A stretch of DNA of 64,000 bases from Umezawaea endophytica (GCF_025061645.1 NZ_JANYMP010000017.1:161003-225002); one strand, 5' to 3'; shown: positions 24,920 to 33,870, counted from the first letter of the stretch. The notes: generated from the sequence alone by a model not told the origin. Numbers and translations are program-made.

Positions 24920-27808
24920 ATGCGAAAAGTGAAAACACCAAGGCGCCGCGGACGTCGCCTCGTCACCCTGCTGGCACTGACCGCACTGGCCCTCTCCCCC
25001 GTGGTCGACGCGTCCGCGGCGACCACCCGCGTCGAGGCCGAGCGCGCCGCGCTGTCGGGCGGCGCGGTCACCGCGACCGACCACCCCGGCTACAGCGGCA
25101 CCGGTTTCGTCGGCGGTTTCACCGACGGCAACAGGGGCAACGCCAGGGCCACCTTCCAGACCACCGTCACCGCGGGCACGTACTCGCTGGTCCTTGGCTA
25201 CGCCAACGGAACCGGCTCGACCAGGACGTTGACGCTGACCGTCGACGGCGGCGCGGCCCGCCAGATCTCCCTGCCCGCCACCGCGAACTGGGACACGTGG
25301 GGCACTTCCGGCACGAGCGTGGCGCTGGGTGCGGGCTCCCACTCCATCGCGTACACCTTCGGCACGGCCGACAACGGCAACGTGAACATCGACTACCTGG
25401 ACCTCGTCCCGGCCACCCCCGACAGCGGTTCGCTGAAGGAGGCCGAGAACGCCGCCCTGTCCGGCGGCGCGGTCGTCGCGACCGACCACCCCGGCTACAC
25501 CGGGTCCGGGTTCGTCGGCGGCTACACCGACGCGAACAAGGGCAGCGCCCGCACCACGTTCCAGGTGACCACCAGGTCCGGCGACCAGTCGCTGGACCTG
25601 CGGTACGCCAACGGGACCGGAACGGCGATGACGCTCTCGCTGCACGTCGACGGCACCAGGCTGCGGCAGGTGTCCCTGCCCGCCACGGCGAACTGGGACA
25701 CCTGGGGCACCGCGTCCGAGACCGTGGCGCTGTCGGCGGGGTCCCACTCGGTCGCCTACGCGTTCGACGCCACCGACTCCGGCAACGTCAACCTGGACAG
25801 CCTCGCGGTGAACCCGGTCGTCGTCGCACCGCCCGCCGGACCGGGTGAGGCCGAGTCGGCCTTCCTCTCCGGCGGCGCGACCGTGGCCACCTCGACGTCC
25901 GGGTTCAGCGGCTCCGGCTACGTCACCGGCTTCGGCACGAACGGCGCCCGCGTCGTCCGCACGGTCGCGATGCCCGCCGCGGGCACGGCGACCGCCACGA
26001 TCCGCTTCGCCAACAGCAGTGGGGCTTCGCGGACGCTCGCCGTGTCGGCCAACGGCCGGGACGCGGGCACCGCGACGCTCACCTCGGGCACGGGCTGGCG
26101 CACCACCGCGGTCTCCGTGCCGCTGCGCGCGGGGGTGAACACCCTGGCGCTGACCGGGAACGGTGGGGACGTGCTCGTCGACAGCGTCCTGGTCGCGAAC
26201 GAGACCGCGCTCGCGAACCGCGGCGCGACCGTGCCGTACACGCAGTACGAGGCGGAAGCGGGCAGCACCACCGGAACCGTGCTCGCGGCCGACCGCACGT
26301 TCAAGACCGTGCAGTCGGAGTCCAGCGGCAGGCGCGCGGTGCGCTTGACCACCGGCCAATCCGTCAGCGTCACGCTCACCAAGCCCGCCAACGCGATCGT
26401 CGTGCGCTACTCGATCCCGGACAGCGCCGACGGCGCCGGGCAGACCGCCCCGCTGGCCGTGTACGCGAACGGGACCAAGAAGCAGGACCTCACCCTCACG
26501 TCGGCCTATAGCTGGGTCTACGGCGCGTACCCGTACACGAACAACCCCGGCGAGGGCAACGCCCACCACTTCTACGACGAGACCCGCGCGATCGTCGGGG
26601 ACCTGCCAGCGGGCACGGTCCTCAAGCTCCAGAAGGACTCCGGCTCGGCCGCGTACGTCGACGTCGACCTGATCGACGCCGAGGTCGCCCCGGCCGCGGC
26701 CACCGCTCCCGCGGGCGCGCTGAACGTCACCGCCTACGGCGCCGTCCCGAACAACGGGTCCGACGCCACCGCGGCGATCAGGTCCGCCGTCTCGGCGGCG
26801 TCGGCGCAGAACAAGCCGCTGTTCATCCCGGCGGGCACGTTCCGGATCACCGCGGCGATCAGCGTCGCCAACGTGAAGATCTTCGGCGCGGGCCCGTGGC
26901 ACACGGTCGTCCAGGGCACGGCCAACCGCGGCGGCTTCTTCGCCAACGGCGGCAACGTCACCATCGCCGACCTGGCGATCCACGGCGACGTCCGCTCCCG
27001 GCTGGACAACGCCTCGGACACCGGGATCGAGGGCAACTTCGGCACCGGCTCGCTGCTCCAGGACATCTGGATCGAGCACACCAAGACCGGCATGTGGCCG
27101 GACTCCGGCACGAACGGCCTGTACGCGGTCGGGATCCGCGTCCGCGACACGTTCGCCGACGGCGTGAACATCCACGCCAAGGACGGCCCGACCACGAACG
27201 TCCGGATCGACCAGTCGTCCTTCCGCAACACCGGTGACGACGCGCTGGCGATGTTCTCCGAGGGCCAGCCGGTGGTCAACGGCGCGTACACCCACAACAC
27301 CGTGCAGGTCCCGCTGCTGGCCAACGGGATCGGCATCTACGGCGGCACCGGCAACCGGGCCGACAACAACCTGATCTCCGACACGGTGACCGCCTCCGCG
27401 GGCATCGCGATCAGCACCAGGTTCAACCCGACCCCGTTCACCGGCACCACGTACGTCCGGCAGAACACGCTGATCCGCACCGGCGGCCACGAGCCGAACT
27501 GGGACGCGCGGCTCGGTGCGCTGTGGATCTACGCGGACACCAAGGACATCACCGCGCCGGTCGTGGTGTCGGACATGACGATCACCGACAGCACCTACCA
27601 GGGTTTGCTGCTCAGCTACCAGAAGACCATCAGCGGGATCAGCTTCGACCGCGTGGCGATCTCCGGGGCGGGCACGTACGGGATCGAGCTGAACGCGGCG
27701 GGCAGCGCGTCGATCTCCAACACGACCGTGTCCGGCGCGGCGTCGGGCGGTCTGCTCAACTCCACCGGCTACACCCTCACCAGGGGCAGCGGGAACTCGG
27801 GCTTCTGA
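24920..27808 (+). CDS. secreted GH87-type alpha-1,3-glucanase (mutanase/mycodextranase-like) with carbohydrate-binding repeats
   Basis: 962 residues. The signal peptide (1-34) has an Arg-rich start and cleaves near ASAA. Two CBM35/CBM6-like modules (about 37-165 and 170-295) share GFVGG, LPATANWDTWG and AGSHS; a third, more distant copy ends near 415; a discoidin-like region covers about 425-590. From about 600 the right-handed parallel beta-helix catalytic domain begins (LNVTAYGAVPNNGSDATAAI). FADGVNIHA and NTGDDALAMFS (DD at 773-774) match the acidic catalytic motifs of family GH87, which cut alpha-1,3-glucan or nigeran. ATG at 24920; a GTG 9 bp later is possible. It probably releases oligosaccharides from fungal or bacterial alpha-glucan for the upstream transporter. 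GH87 assignment is by motif memory. Confidence 0.8.
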   Translation: MRKVKTPRRRGRRLVTLLALTALALSPVVDASAATTRVEAERAALSGGAVTATDHPGYSGTGFVGGFTDGNRGNARATFQTTVTAGTYSLVLGYANGTGSTRTLTLTVDGGAARQISLPATANWDTWGTSGTSVALGAGSHSIAYTFGTADNGNVNIDYLDLVPATPDSGSLKEAENAALSGGAVVATDHPGYTGSGFVGGYTDANKGSARTTFQVTTRSGDQSLDLRYANGTGTAMTLSLHVDGTRLRQVSLPATANWDTWGTASETVALSAGSHSVAYAFDATDSGNVNLDSLAVNPVVVAPPAGPGEAESAFLSGGATVATSTSGFSGSGYVTGFGTNGARVVRTVAMPAAGTATATIRFANSSGASRTLAVSANGRDAGTATLTSGTGWRTTAVSVPLRAGVNTLALTGNGGDVLVDSVLVANETALANRGATVPYTQYEAEAGSTTGTVLAADRTFKTVQSESSGRRAVRLTTGQSVSVTLTKPANAIVVRYSIPDSADGAGQTAPLAVYANGTKKQDLTLTSAYSWVYGAYPYTNNPGEGNAHHFYDETRAIVGDLPAGTVLKLQKDSGSAAYVDVDLIDAEVAPAAATAPAGALNVTAYGAVPNNGSDATAAIRSAVSAASAQNKPLFIPAGTFRITAAISVANVKIFGAGPWHTVVQGTANRGGFFANGGNVTIADLAIHGDVRSRLDNASDTGIEGNFGTGSLLQDIWIEHTKTGMWPDSGTNGLYAVGIRVRDTFADGVNIHAKDGPTTNVRIDQSSFRNTGDDALAMFSEGQPVVNGAYTHNTVQVPLLANGIGIYGGTGNRADNNLISDTVTASAGIAISTRFNPTPFTGTTYVRQNTLIRTGGHEPNWDARLGALWIYADTKDITAPVVVSDMTITDSTYQGLLLSYQKTISGISFDRVAISGAGTYGIELNAAGSASISNTTVSGAASGGLLNSTGYTLTRGSGNSGF

Positions 27809-27815
27809 GTTCTCC

Positions 27816-27845
27816 GGGCCACCTCGCCTCCGGGCGGGGTGGCCC
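27816..27845 (+). terminator. terminator of the alpha-glucan operon
   Basis: Hairpin GGGCCACC...GGTGGCCC (8-bp perfect outer stem with an inner CGCC/GGCG pair), starting 7 bp after the GH87 stop. Confidence 0.65.
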
Positions 27846-27884
27846 CCCTTGCGCGGCTTAAACTACATAGGTAGATTAGCCGTC

Positions 27885-28193
27885 GTGGAACCACTCGGGC
27901 GCATCGGCAGGACCACCGTCGACGTGCTCGCGGTCCTCCTGGAGAGCGACCGCCCGAGATGGGGCCTGGAGATCATCAAGACCACCGGCCGCCCGTCCGG
28001 CAGCGTGTACCCGTTGCTGGACCGCCTGGAACGCGCGGGCTGGGTCACGTCGTCGTGGGACGACGAGGAGCGGAAAGGCCCGCGCCGCAGGCTCTACGTC
28101 CTCACCCGCGACGGAGCCCTTGAGGCGCAACGGATCTGCGCCACCCGCCGCTCCCCCACGTGGAATCCCGGCAGACCGGAGGCGGCCGGGTGA
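27885..28193 (+). CDS. PadR-family transcriptional regulator
   Basis: 102 residues, a small PadR-type winged helix: LAVLLESDRPRWGLEIIKTTGRPSGSVYPLLDRLERAGWV then the wing EERKGPRRRLYVLT. The frame is open from 27849, but the GTG at 27885 matches where the fold starts. TAAACTACATAGGTAGATTA just upstream may be the operator/-10 region of a short-leader mRNA. It is coupled by GTGA overlap to a small membrane protein gene. The ligand is unknown. Confidence 0.85.
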   Translation: MEPLGRIGRTTVDVLAVLLESDRPRWGLEIIKTTGRPSGSVYPLLDRLERAGWVTSSWDDEERKGPRRRLYVLTRDGALEAQRICATRRSPTWNPGRPEAAG

Positions 28194-28489
28194 TCACCGT
28201 CCTCACCACCCTCATCCGCGACCCGGAGGTCCGCGCCCGCTACCGCGAGCAGTGGACGGCCGACCTCGACGGCGCCGCCGAACTCGGCCTGAGCCGCCGG
28301 GGTCTGCTGCTCGGCATCGCGGTGACCTGCCTCCGACTCCGCTTCACCACAGGGAAGGCCCACGAGATGTTGCCCATCGGTCCACTCGCCATCGCCTTGC
28401 GCCACCTCGGCAACCGGGGTCAGGTCCTGGTCGCCACGTCGTTGTCGGCGCTCTTTCTGCTCGGCGGGGCGCTGCTGCTCATCCGGTAG
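28190..28489 (+). CDS. small membrane protein partnered with PadR
   Basis: 99 residues, GTG start inside the padR stop. The N-terminal part (DPEVRARYREQWTADLDGAAELGLSRRGLLLGIAVTCLRL) is the amphipathic segment common to small proteins encoded after padR in actinobacteria. One C-terminal transmembrane helix (VLVATSLSALFLLGGALLLI) is clear. Function unknown; membrane tethering of a regulated partner is possible. Its end overlaps the convergent small gene by 11 bp. Confidence 0.75.
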   Translation: MITVLTTLIRDPEVRARYREQWTADLDGAAELGLSRRGLLLGIAVTCLRLRFTTGKAHEMLPIGPLAIALRHLGNRGQVLVATSLSALFLLGGALLLIR

Positions 28490-28808
28490 CGCGGCGCGGG
28501 AACCACAGCGTGTTCGGCGCGCACTTCGCGATCGTCGGCGCCCCACGGGTTCCGGGCGCGGGCAGTTCCAGGACCGCCCGCGCCACGTCGGCCGTCGTGC
28601 CGTCCACGGTCCACACGACGTTGCCGCTGAACGGCCGGTGGTCACTGCGCTCCCGCGCCGCCACCGCCTCCGACTCGCCCCAGATGTGGATGCGGTCGTA
28701 GAAGCCGTGCCAGCCGTAGGAGCCGACGACCACCACGATCTCGCCGCCGTCGTCGGTGATGTGCTGGAAGAAGAAGCCGCGCTCGACCAGTGCCCGCAGT
28801 TCACGCAT
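28479..28808 (-). CDS. small hypothetical protein
   Basis: 109 residues beginning MRELRALVERGFFFQHITDD. An upstream frame extension is rejected because the natural start is at 28808 and the extension lies under the regulator gene on the other strand. The fold looks like a small alpha/beta protein (GEIVVVVGSYGWHGFYDRIHIWGESEAVAAR). No family recognised. Confidence 0.65.
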   Translation of the reverse strand: MRELRALVERGFFFQHITDDGGEIVVVVGSYGWHGFYDRIHIWGESEAVAARERSDHRPFSGNVVWTVDGTTADVARAVLELPAPGTRGAPTIAKCAPNTLWFPRRATG

Positions 28809-28923
28809 GGAACCAGTGCACCGATTGCGCCTGTCGCAACGGAAGCCCGGCGCGTGCTTCTTTCGAGGGGACTTGGCATCAACGGGCGGAAGCGACCCCG
28901 GCTTGGCAATACCGTTCCACGAC

Positions 28924-29757
28924 ATGGGCGAACGCAGGTCCACCACCCGCAGCCAGGTACTCGGTGCGGAGTTGGCGCGGATCAGGAAGACCGCAGGCTT
29001 GGACGCGAAGGTGGTGGCCGAGAAGCTCGGATGGGCAGGGAGCAAGCTGTCGCGGATCGAGCAGGGCAAGCAGGGCGTCGAGGACATCGAACTGTTGGCC
29101 CTGCTCACCGTTTGCGATGCCTTGGGCGACAACATGGTCAGGCTCCTGGACTTGAATCGGGAGTCCGGCCAGGACACCTGGTTGCACATGTTCGGCAAGG
29201 GACCGGGTGGACGCACTCGCGCGCTGACGACCGAGTTGCAGCGGGCGACCACGATCATCAACTACGAGTGCTCCCTGATTCCGGGGTTGATCCAGACCGA
29301 GGGGTACATCCGGGCGCTCACCACTGTCGACCAGGACGAGCTGGTCGATCAACGCAAGGCCCGGCAGGAGGTGCTCCGAGGTGCCCGCGCGCCGCTCGCC
29401 ACCTTCCTCATCGAGGAGAGCGCCCTCCGACGGCCGATCGGCGGACCGGCCGTCATCCACGACCAGTTGATGCACCTGGCGTTCCTCGCCGAGTGGAAGC
29501 GCGTCTCGATCCGAGTGCTGCCCACTTCGGCAGGCATGCACGCGGGCGTGGACGGCTCTTTCCTGCTGCTCGACAACAAGGAGAGGAAACCCCTGGTCGT
29601 CGTCGGCATCAAGACCGCCAACGTGTACCTGGAGAGGCGAGAACAGGTCGCGAAGTACGTGCGGTCAGCCGAAGAACTCGTCGGCCGGGCACTGTCGCCC
29701 GAACATTCACGACGTTTCATCGCACGACTGGCCGATGATCCCGATCTGGCAGGGTGA
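28924..29757 (+). CDS. XRE-family regulator with DUF5753 domain
   Basis: 277 residues. N-terminal helix-turn-helix: LGAELARIRKTAGLDAKVVAEKLGWAGSKLSRIEQGK. The C-terminal DUF5753 domain contains INYECSLIPGLIQTEGYIRAL and FLIEESALRRPIGGPAVIHDQL, the typical Scr1-like form. Such genes are usually paired with a DUF397 small protein (SALP-type systems); none is visible here. ATG at 28924. Confidence 0.9.
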   Translation: MGERRSTTRSQVLGAELARIRKTAGLDAKVVAEKLGWAGSKLSRIEQGKQGVEDIELLALLTVCDALGDNMVRLLDLNRESGQDTWLHMFGKGPGGRTRALTTELQRATTIINYECSLIPGLIQTEGYIRALTTVDQDELVDQRKARQEVLRGARAPLATFLIEESALRRPIGGPAVIHDQLMHLAFLAEWKRVSIRVLPTSAGMHAGVDGSFLLLDNKERKPLVVVGIKTANVYLERREQVAKYVRSAEELVGRALSPEHSRRFIARLADDPDLAG

Positions 29758-29919
29758 AGTCGCTCTGACCTCGCGGTTCGTGGCCGTGCGGGACTCCAAG
29801 AACGCGGCCGGTCCTTCCTTGGCGTTCACACCGTCGGTATGGCGGAAGTTCACGGGTGTCTTTCGGGTCTGACCAGGTTCACACTGGGTACCCCGCCATC
29901 AAACAAGGGGTTGAGGCGG

Positions 29920-30933
29920 ATGGCTCTGGAACCTCGTGACCTCGTCGTGGTAGGTGCTTCGGCGGGTGGTGTCGAAGCGCTGCGGAACTTCGTGTCCGGT
30001 CTGCCGCTCGGTCTGCCCGCTGCCGTCGTGGTGGTGCTGCACCTGCCCGCGGGCGGGAACAGCGCGTTGCCGGCGATCCTGGCGCGCAGCGGGCTGCTCC
30101 CGGCCGTGAGCGCGCGGCACGGCATGGAACTGGAGCACGGGCTGATCCACGTGGCGCCGCCCGACCACCACGTCGTGGTCGACGACGGGGTGCTGACGTT
30201 GTCGCGCGGGCCCACGGAGAACGGGCATCGGCCCGCCGTGGACGCGCTGTTCCGGTCCGCCTCGCTGGCGCGCGGGCCGCGCGTGATCGGGGTCGTGCTG
30301 TCCGGGGCGCTCGACGACGGCACGGCGGGCATGGTCGCGATCTCCGCGCGGGGCGGGGTGACGATGGCCCAGGACCTGGGTGACGCGCTCTACCGCGGGA
30401 TGCCGGGGAGCGTGATGAGGCACGTCCGGATGGATCACGTGCTGCCCGCCCGGCTCCTGGGTTCCGCCGTGCGCAGGCACGCGGGCGAACTGGTCGAGAC
30501 CGACGGTCTGCCCGCGCCGCCTGCGCTGCTGCGGATGGAGACCCTGTTCGCGGTGCAGAAGACCGTCGAGGTGAACGACCTCGGCGAACCGTCCGGCTTC
30601 AGTTGCCCCGACTGCTCGGGCACGCTCGTGGAACTCGACGCCGAACGCAAGCGGTTCCGGTGTCGAGTCGGCCACGCTTGGACCGCCGACGCGCTGTTGG
30701 ACGCGCAAGCGGGCACACTGGAGCGCGCGCTGTGGACCGCGCTGCGCACATTGGAGGAAAAAGTGAGCCTGGCCCGCAAATTGCGGATGGACGCCCGGAA
30801 ACGGGGCGGCGAGAGGCTCGCGGAGAGGTACGCGCGAACCGAGGAGGAATCCGCGCACGCCGCTGGTGTGCTGCGGGGCTACCTGTTGTCCGATGCCGTC
30901 GGCGAGCAGGCCCATGCGAATCGCTTCTCGTGA
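29920..30933 (+). CDS. CheB-type protein-glutamate methylesterase without receiver domain
   Basis: 337 residues. The CheB catalytic domain has S14 (VVVGASAGG), H41 (VVLHLP) and D133 (GVVLSGALDDGTAGM), the expected triad. No receiver domain precedes it. A C-terminal region has a treble-clef-like CPDC then RFRCRVGHAW motif and a helical tail. With CheR at 31688 but no chemoreceptor gene nearby, it probably acts on a signalling rather than a chemotaxis target. ATG at 29920 with a GAGG-type site. GTGA overlap with the next gene. Confidence 0.88.
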   Translation: MALEPRDLVVVGASAGGVEALRNFVSGLPLGLPAAVVVVLHLPAGGNSALPAILARSGLLPAVSARHGMELEHGLIHVAPPDHHVVVDDGVLTLSRGPTENGHRPAVDALFRSASLARGPRVIGVVLSGALDDGTAGMVAISARGGVTMAQDLGDALYRGMPGSVMRHVRMDHVLPARLLGSAVRRHAGELVETDGLPAPPALLRMETLFAVQKTVEVNDLGEPSGFSCPDCSGTLVELDAERKRFRCRVGHAWTADALLDAQAGTLERALWTALRTLEEKVSLARKLRMDARKRGGERLAERYARTEEESAHAAGVLRGYLLSDAVGEQAHANRFS

Positions 30934-31676
30934 TCACCCTGGGGTTGACGCCCGAGGAGGGCGCGACCGTGGTGGAGGCGACGGGCAGGCTGGACCTGTC
31001 GAGCTACGCGGAGTTCCGCGACGGGCTGTTGAAGTGCGCGGTGACCGAGCCGACGGCGATCATCGTCCACCTGCTCGACGGATTCGAGGCGTCCGGGACC
31101 GCTGAGCTGAGCGTGTTCGCGACGGTGTGGATGCGGGTGTCGGAATGGCCGGGGGTGCCGGTGATGGTCGTCGCCGACGACCTCATGCGCACGACCCTGA
31201 CGCTCAGCGGCATCGCCAGGTTCGTGCCGCAGTACCCCACGGTCCGGCTGGCACTGGACGCCATCGGCGCCCCGCGGACGAGGCGCAGGCACGAGGTCCA
31301 ACTCCCCTTCTCCTCGGCGACGCCGCGGCTCGCGCGGGGGTTCGTGCGGGACACGTGCGAGCGGTGGGGAGTGCCGGAGATCCTGGACCAAGCGGTGCTG
31401 GTCGTGAGCGAACTGGTGGAGAACGCCGTGCAGCACACGGGGTCCGCGCCGTCGCTGCGGCTGGAACTGCGTCCGGGCCAGTTCGCGGTCGCCGTCCACG
31501 ACGAGGACCCGACCATGCCGAAGCTGCGGCCGCTGACCCCGGACCAGCCGGGCGGCCGCGGCCTGCCGCTCGTGCAGGCCGTGAGCAAGGCGTGGGGGGC
31601 CTCGCCCAGCCCCCGTGGCGGGAAGGTCATCTGGGCGGTGCTGCCGCTCACCGACGGCTCCCCGTCGAGCGAGTAG
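30930..31676 (+). CDS. STAS domain-anti-sigma ATPase (RsbW-like) fusion
   Basis: 248 residues. Residues 1-105 resemble a STAS domain (VVEATGRLDLSSYAEFRDGLLKCA; AIIVHLLDGFEASGTAELSVF). Residues 125-245 are an RsbW-type HATPase with N-box LVVSELVENAVQHTG, EDPTMPK and PGGRGLPLVQAVSKAWG. Partner-switch systems normally keep these on separate proteins. GTG start inside the cheB stop. It probably titrates a sigma factor or anti-sigma antagonist, possibly the STAS protein at 33532. Confidence 0.85.
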   Translation: MITLGLTPEEGATVVEATGRLDLSSYAEFRDGLLKCAVTEPTAIIVHLLDGFEASGTAELSVFATVWMRVSEWPGVPVMVVADDLMRTTLTLSGIARFVPQYPTVRLALDAIGAPRTRRRHEVQLPFSSATPRLARGFVRDTCERWGVPEILDQAVLVVSELVENAVQHTGSAPSLRLELRPGQFAVAVHDEDPTMPKLRPLTPDQPGGRGLPLVQAVSKAWGASPSPRGGKVIWAVLPLTDGSPSSE

Positions 31677-31687
31677 CGTTACCCGCC

Positions 31688-33535
31688 GTGACCGATCGCC
31701 AGCCAGAGCCCGACCGCGACTTCGAAGAAGTGCTCGCCTACCTGAAGGAGGCGAGGGGTTTCGACTTCACCGGGTACAAGCGCACGAGCCTCATGCGGCG
31801 CGTCGCGCACCGGATGAGCCAGGTGTCGATCGACAGTCACACGGAGTACATCGACTACCTCCAGTTGAACCCCGACGAGTTCAACGCGCTGTTCAACACC
31901 ATCCTGATCAACGTCACGGGCTTCTTCCGCGACCCCGAGGCGTGGGAGTACCTGCGCGGCGAGGTCATCCCGTCCATGCTGGGCGAACGCGGCCCGGACG
32001 ACCCGATCCGCATCTGGAGCGCGGGGTGCGCGTCCGGCGAGGAGGCGTACAGCATCGCCATCGCGCTGGCCGAGGCACTGGGGCCGGACGCGTACCGGCG
32101 GCGGGTCAAGATCTACGCGACGGACGTGGACGACGAGGCCCTCGCCCAGGCCCGGCAGGCCAGCTACACCGCCCGCGAGCTGGAAGGCCTGGAGTCGGAG
32201 CTGCTGGAGAAGTACTTCGAGGCGCACGACGGGCGGTTCTCGTTCCGCAAGGACCTGAGGCGCACGGTCATCTTCGGCCGCAACGACCTGGTGCAGGACG
32301 CGCCGATCTCGCGCATCGACCTGCTGATCTGCCGCAACACGTTGATGTACTTCACCCAGGAGACGCAGGCGAAGATACTGGGGCGCTTCCACTTCGCGCT
32401 GGTGCCGCGCGGCGTGCTGTTCCTCGGCAAGGCCGAGATGCTGCTCAGCCACACCCGCATCTTCGACGCCGTCGACCTCAAGCGGCGGATCTTCCGCCGG
32501 GCCGCGAGCGGCAACGGCGCCTCGCACTTCGTCACGCACGCGTTCGTGCAGGACCGGCGGATCGACATCGGCGGGCTCGACCAGTTGCGCGAACTGGGTT
32601 TCTCCGCGAGCCCGGTCGCGCAGGTCGTCGTGACGAGCGACGACGTGGTCGCGCTGGTCAACCACCAGGCGGAGGCGACGTTCGGGTTGTCCGGCAAGGA
32701 CGTCGGCAGGCCGCTGCGCGACCTCGACCTCTCCTACCGGCCGGTCGAGCTGCGCGGCTACGTCGACCAGGCGCGGCTGGAACGGCGGACGCTGCGCGTC
32801 AAGGACGTCGAGTGGGCCCGCGGTCCCGGCGACACGATGTGGTTCGAGGTGCACGTCAACCCGCTCGTGGACTCGGGGAACGGCATCCTCGGCGTCTCCA
32901 TCGTCTTCCACGACGTCAGCGCCGCGCGGCGACTGCTGGAGGAGTTGGAGCAGGCGAACCACCAGCTCGAAGCGGCGTACGAGGAACTCCAGTCGACCAA
33001 CGAGGAACTGGAGACCACGAACGAGGAACTCCAGTCCACAGTGGAGGAACTGGAGACGACCAACGAGGAGCTCCAGTCCACCAACGAGGAACTGGAGACG
33101 ATGAACGAGGAGCTCCAGTCGACCAACGACGAGCTCCAGACCATGAACGACACCCTGCGCGACCGCAGCGGGGAGCTGGACGAGGTCAACGGTTTCCTGG
33201 AGTCGATCCTCACGTCGCTGCGCGCGGGCGTCATCGTGCTGGACCTGGAGATGCGCGTGCTGGCGTGGAACCGCGGCGCCGAGGAGCTGTGGGGCATGCG
33301 GCGCGACGAGGCCGAGGGCATGCACCTGCTGAACCTCGACATCGGCCTGCCGCTGCCGGAACTGCGGCCCGTCGTGCGGCAAGCGCTCTCCGACGGCTCG
33401 TTCACCACCGAGGTCAAGGTGGACGCGGTCAACCGCCGCGGCCGGGACGTGCACGTCCGCGTCGTGTGCACGTCACTGCGGTCGAGCACCGGTGAGCCGA
33501 ACGGCGCGATACTGGTCATGGAGCAGCACGTCTAG
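31688..33535 (+). CDS. CheR methyltransferase-coiled coil-PAS protein
   Basis: 615 residues. The CheR N-terminal helical domain (about 10-75) is followed by the SAM-binding domain with GFFRDP, WSAGCASGEEAYSIA and CRNTLMYF. A PAS-like domain (about 300-415) comes next, then a long coiled coil made of eight heptads (EELQSTN/EELETTN), then a second PAS domain (ILTSLRAGVIVLDLEMRVLAWNRGAEELWG). There is no kinase domain. GTG start 11 bp after the previous gene. With CheB it would set methylation of a shared target. Its stop shares CTAG with the convergent STAS gene. Confidence 0.9.
   Translation: MTDRQPEPDRDFEEVLAYLKEARGFDFTGYKRTSLMRRVAHRMSQVSIDSHTEYIDYLQLNPDEFNALFNTILINVTGFFRDPEAWEYLRGEVIPSMLGERGPDDPIRIWSAGCASGEEAYSIAIALAEALGPDAYRRRVKIYATDVDDEALAQARQASYTARELEGLESELLEKYFEAHDGRFSFRKDLRRTVIFGRNDLVQDAPISRIDLLICRNTLMYFTQETQAKILGRFHFALVPRGVLFLGKAEMLLSHTRIFDAVDLKRRIFRRAASGNGASHFVTHAFVQDRRIDIGGLDQLRELGFSASPVAQVVVTSDDVVALVNHQAEATFGLSGKDVGRPLRDLDLSYRPVELRGYVDQARLERRTLRVKDVEWARGPGDTMWFEVHVNPLVDSGNGILGVSIVFHDVSAARRLLEELEQANHQLEAAYEELQSTNEELETTNEELQSTVEELETTNEELQSTNEELETMNEELQSTNDELQTMNDTLRDRSGELDEVNGFLESILTSLRAGVIVLDLEMRVLAWNRGAEELWGMRRDEAEGMHLLNLDIGLPLPELRPVVRQALSDGSFTTEVKVDAVNRRGRDVHVRVVCTSLRSSTGEPNGAILVMEQHV
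32981..33148 (+). repeat. eight 21-bp coding repeats (heptads) in the CheR-PAS gene
   Basis: Eight consecutive 7-codon units alternating EELQSTN and EELETTN/EELETMN. The bases are as similar as the residues (GAGGAACTCCAGTCGACCAAC type), so the coiled coil has grown by tandem duplication. Confidence 0.95.
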
Positions 33536-33870
33536 CAGGCTTCGGCGACGTCCCGCACGATCACGAACTCGCGCAGCAGGTCCATGACCTCCAGCGGGCG
33601 CAGGACCGTCTTGGTGTCGGCGACGAGCCGGAACGGGAGGCCCTGCTCGCGGCACACGCCGCTCAGCTCCAGCAGCAGGCTGATGCCGGTGGAGCCGAAG
33701 AAGGTGACGCCGGTGCAGTCCACGACCAGCGAGACGGGTTTGCTCTCCAGGGCTTGGCGAGCCACCACCCAGACGTCCGGGGCGGTGTCGCTGTCGACGT
33801 CACCGCGCACTACGACGACGGCGCAGCCCGCCTGGCGGCGCTCGTCCACCGCGAATTCCGGGTATTCCAC
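33532..33870 (-). CDS. STAS-domain anti-sigma factor antagonist
   Basis: 112 residues, single STAS domain. The phospho-acceptor loop is VVDCTGVTFFGSTGISLLLEL, with Ser and Thr at the RsbV/SpoIIAA position. GTG at 33870 with GGGAAG upstream chosen; a TTG at 33924 overlapping the SGNH stop is the alternative. It is probably a partner for the STAS-RsbW fusion on the other strand. Cotranscribed with the SGNH hydrolase gene. Confidence 0.85.
   Translation of the reverse strand: MEYPEFAVDERRQAGCAVVVVRGDVDSDTAPDVWVVARQALESKPVSLVVDCTGVTFFGSTGISLLLELSGVCREQGLPFRLVADTKTVLRPLEVMDLLREFVIVRDVAEAC

Noticed and set aside
28809..29261. N-terminal extension of the small minus-strand protein at 28479
   Set aside because: It lies opposite the DUF5753 gene and reads as Ser/Arg-rich shadow; the real start is at 28808.
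32981..33148. Regularly spaced repeats as a CRISPR array
   Set aside because: The units are contiguous 21-bp coding heptads in frame, with no spacers; no cas genes nearby.
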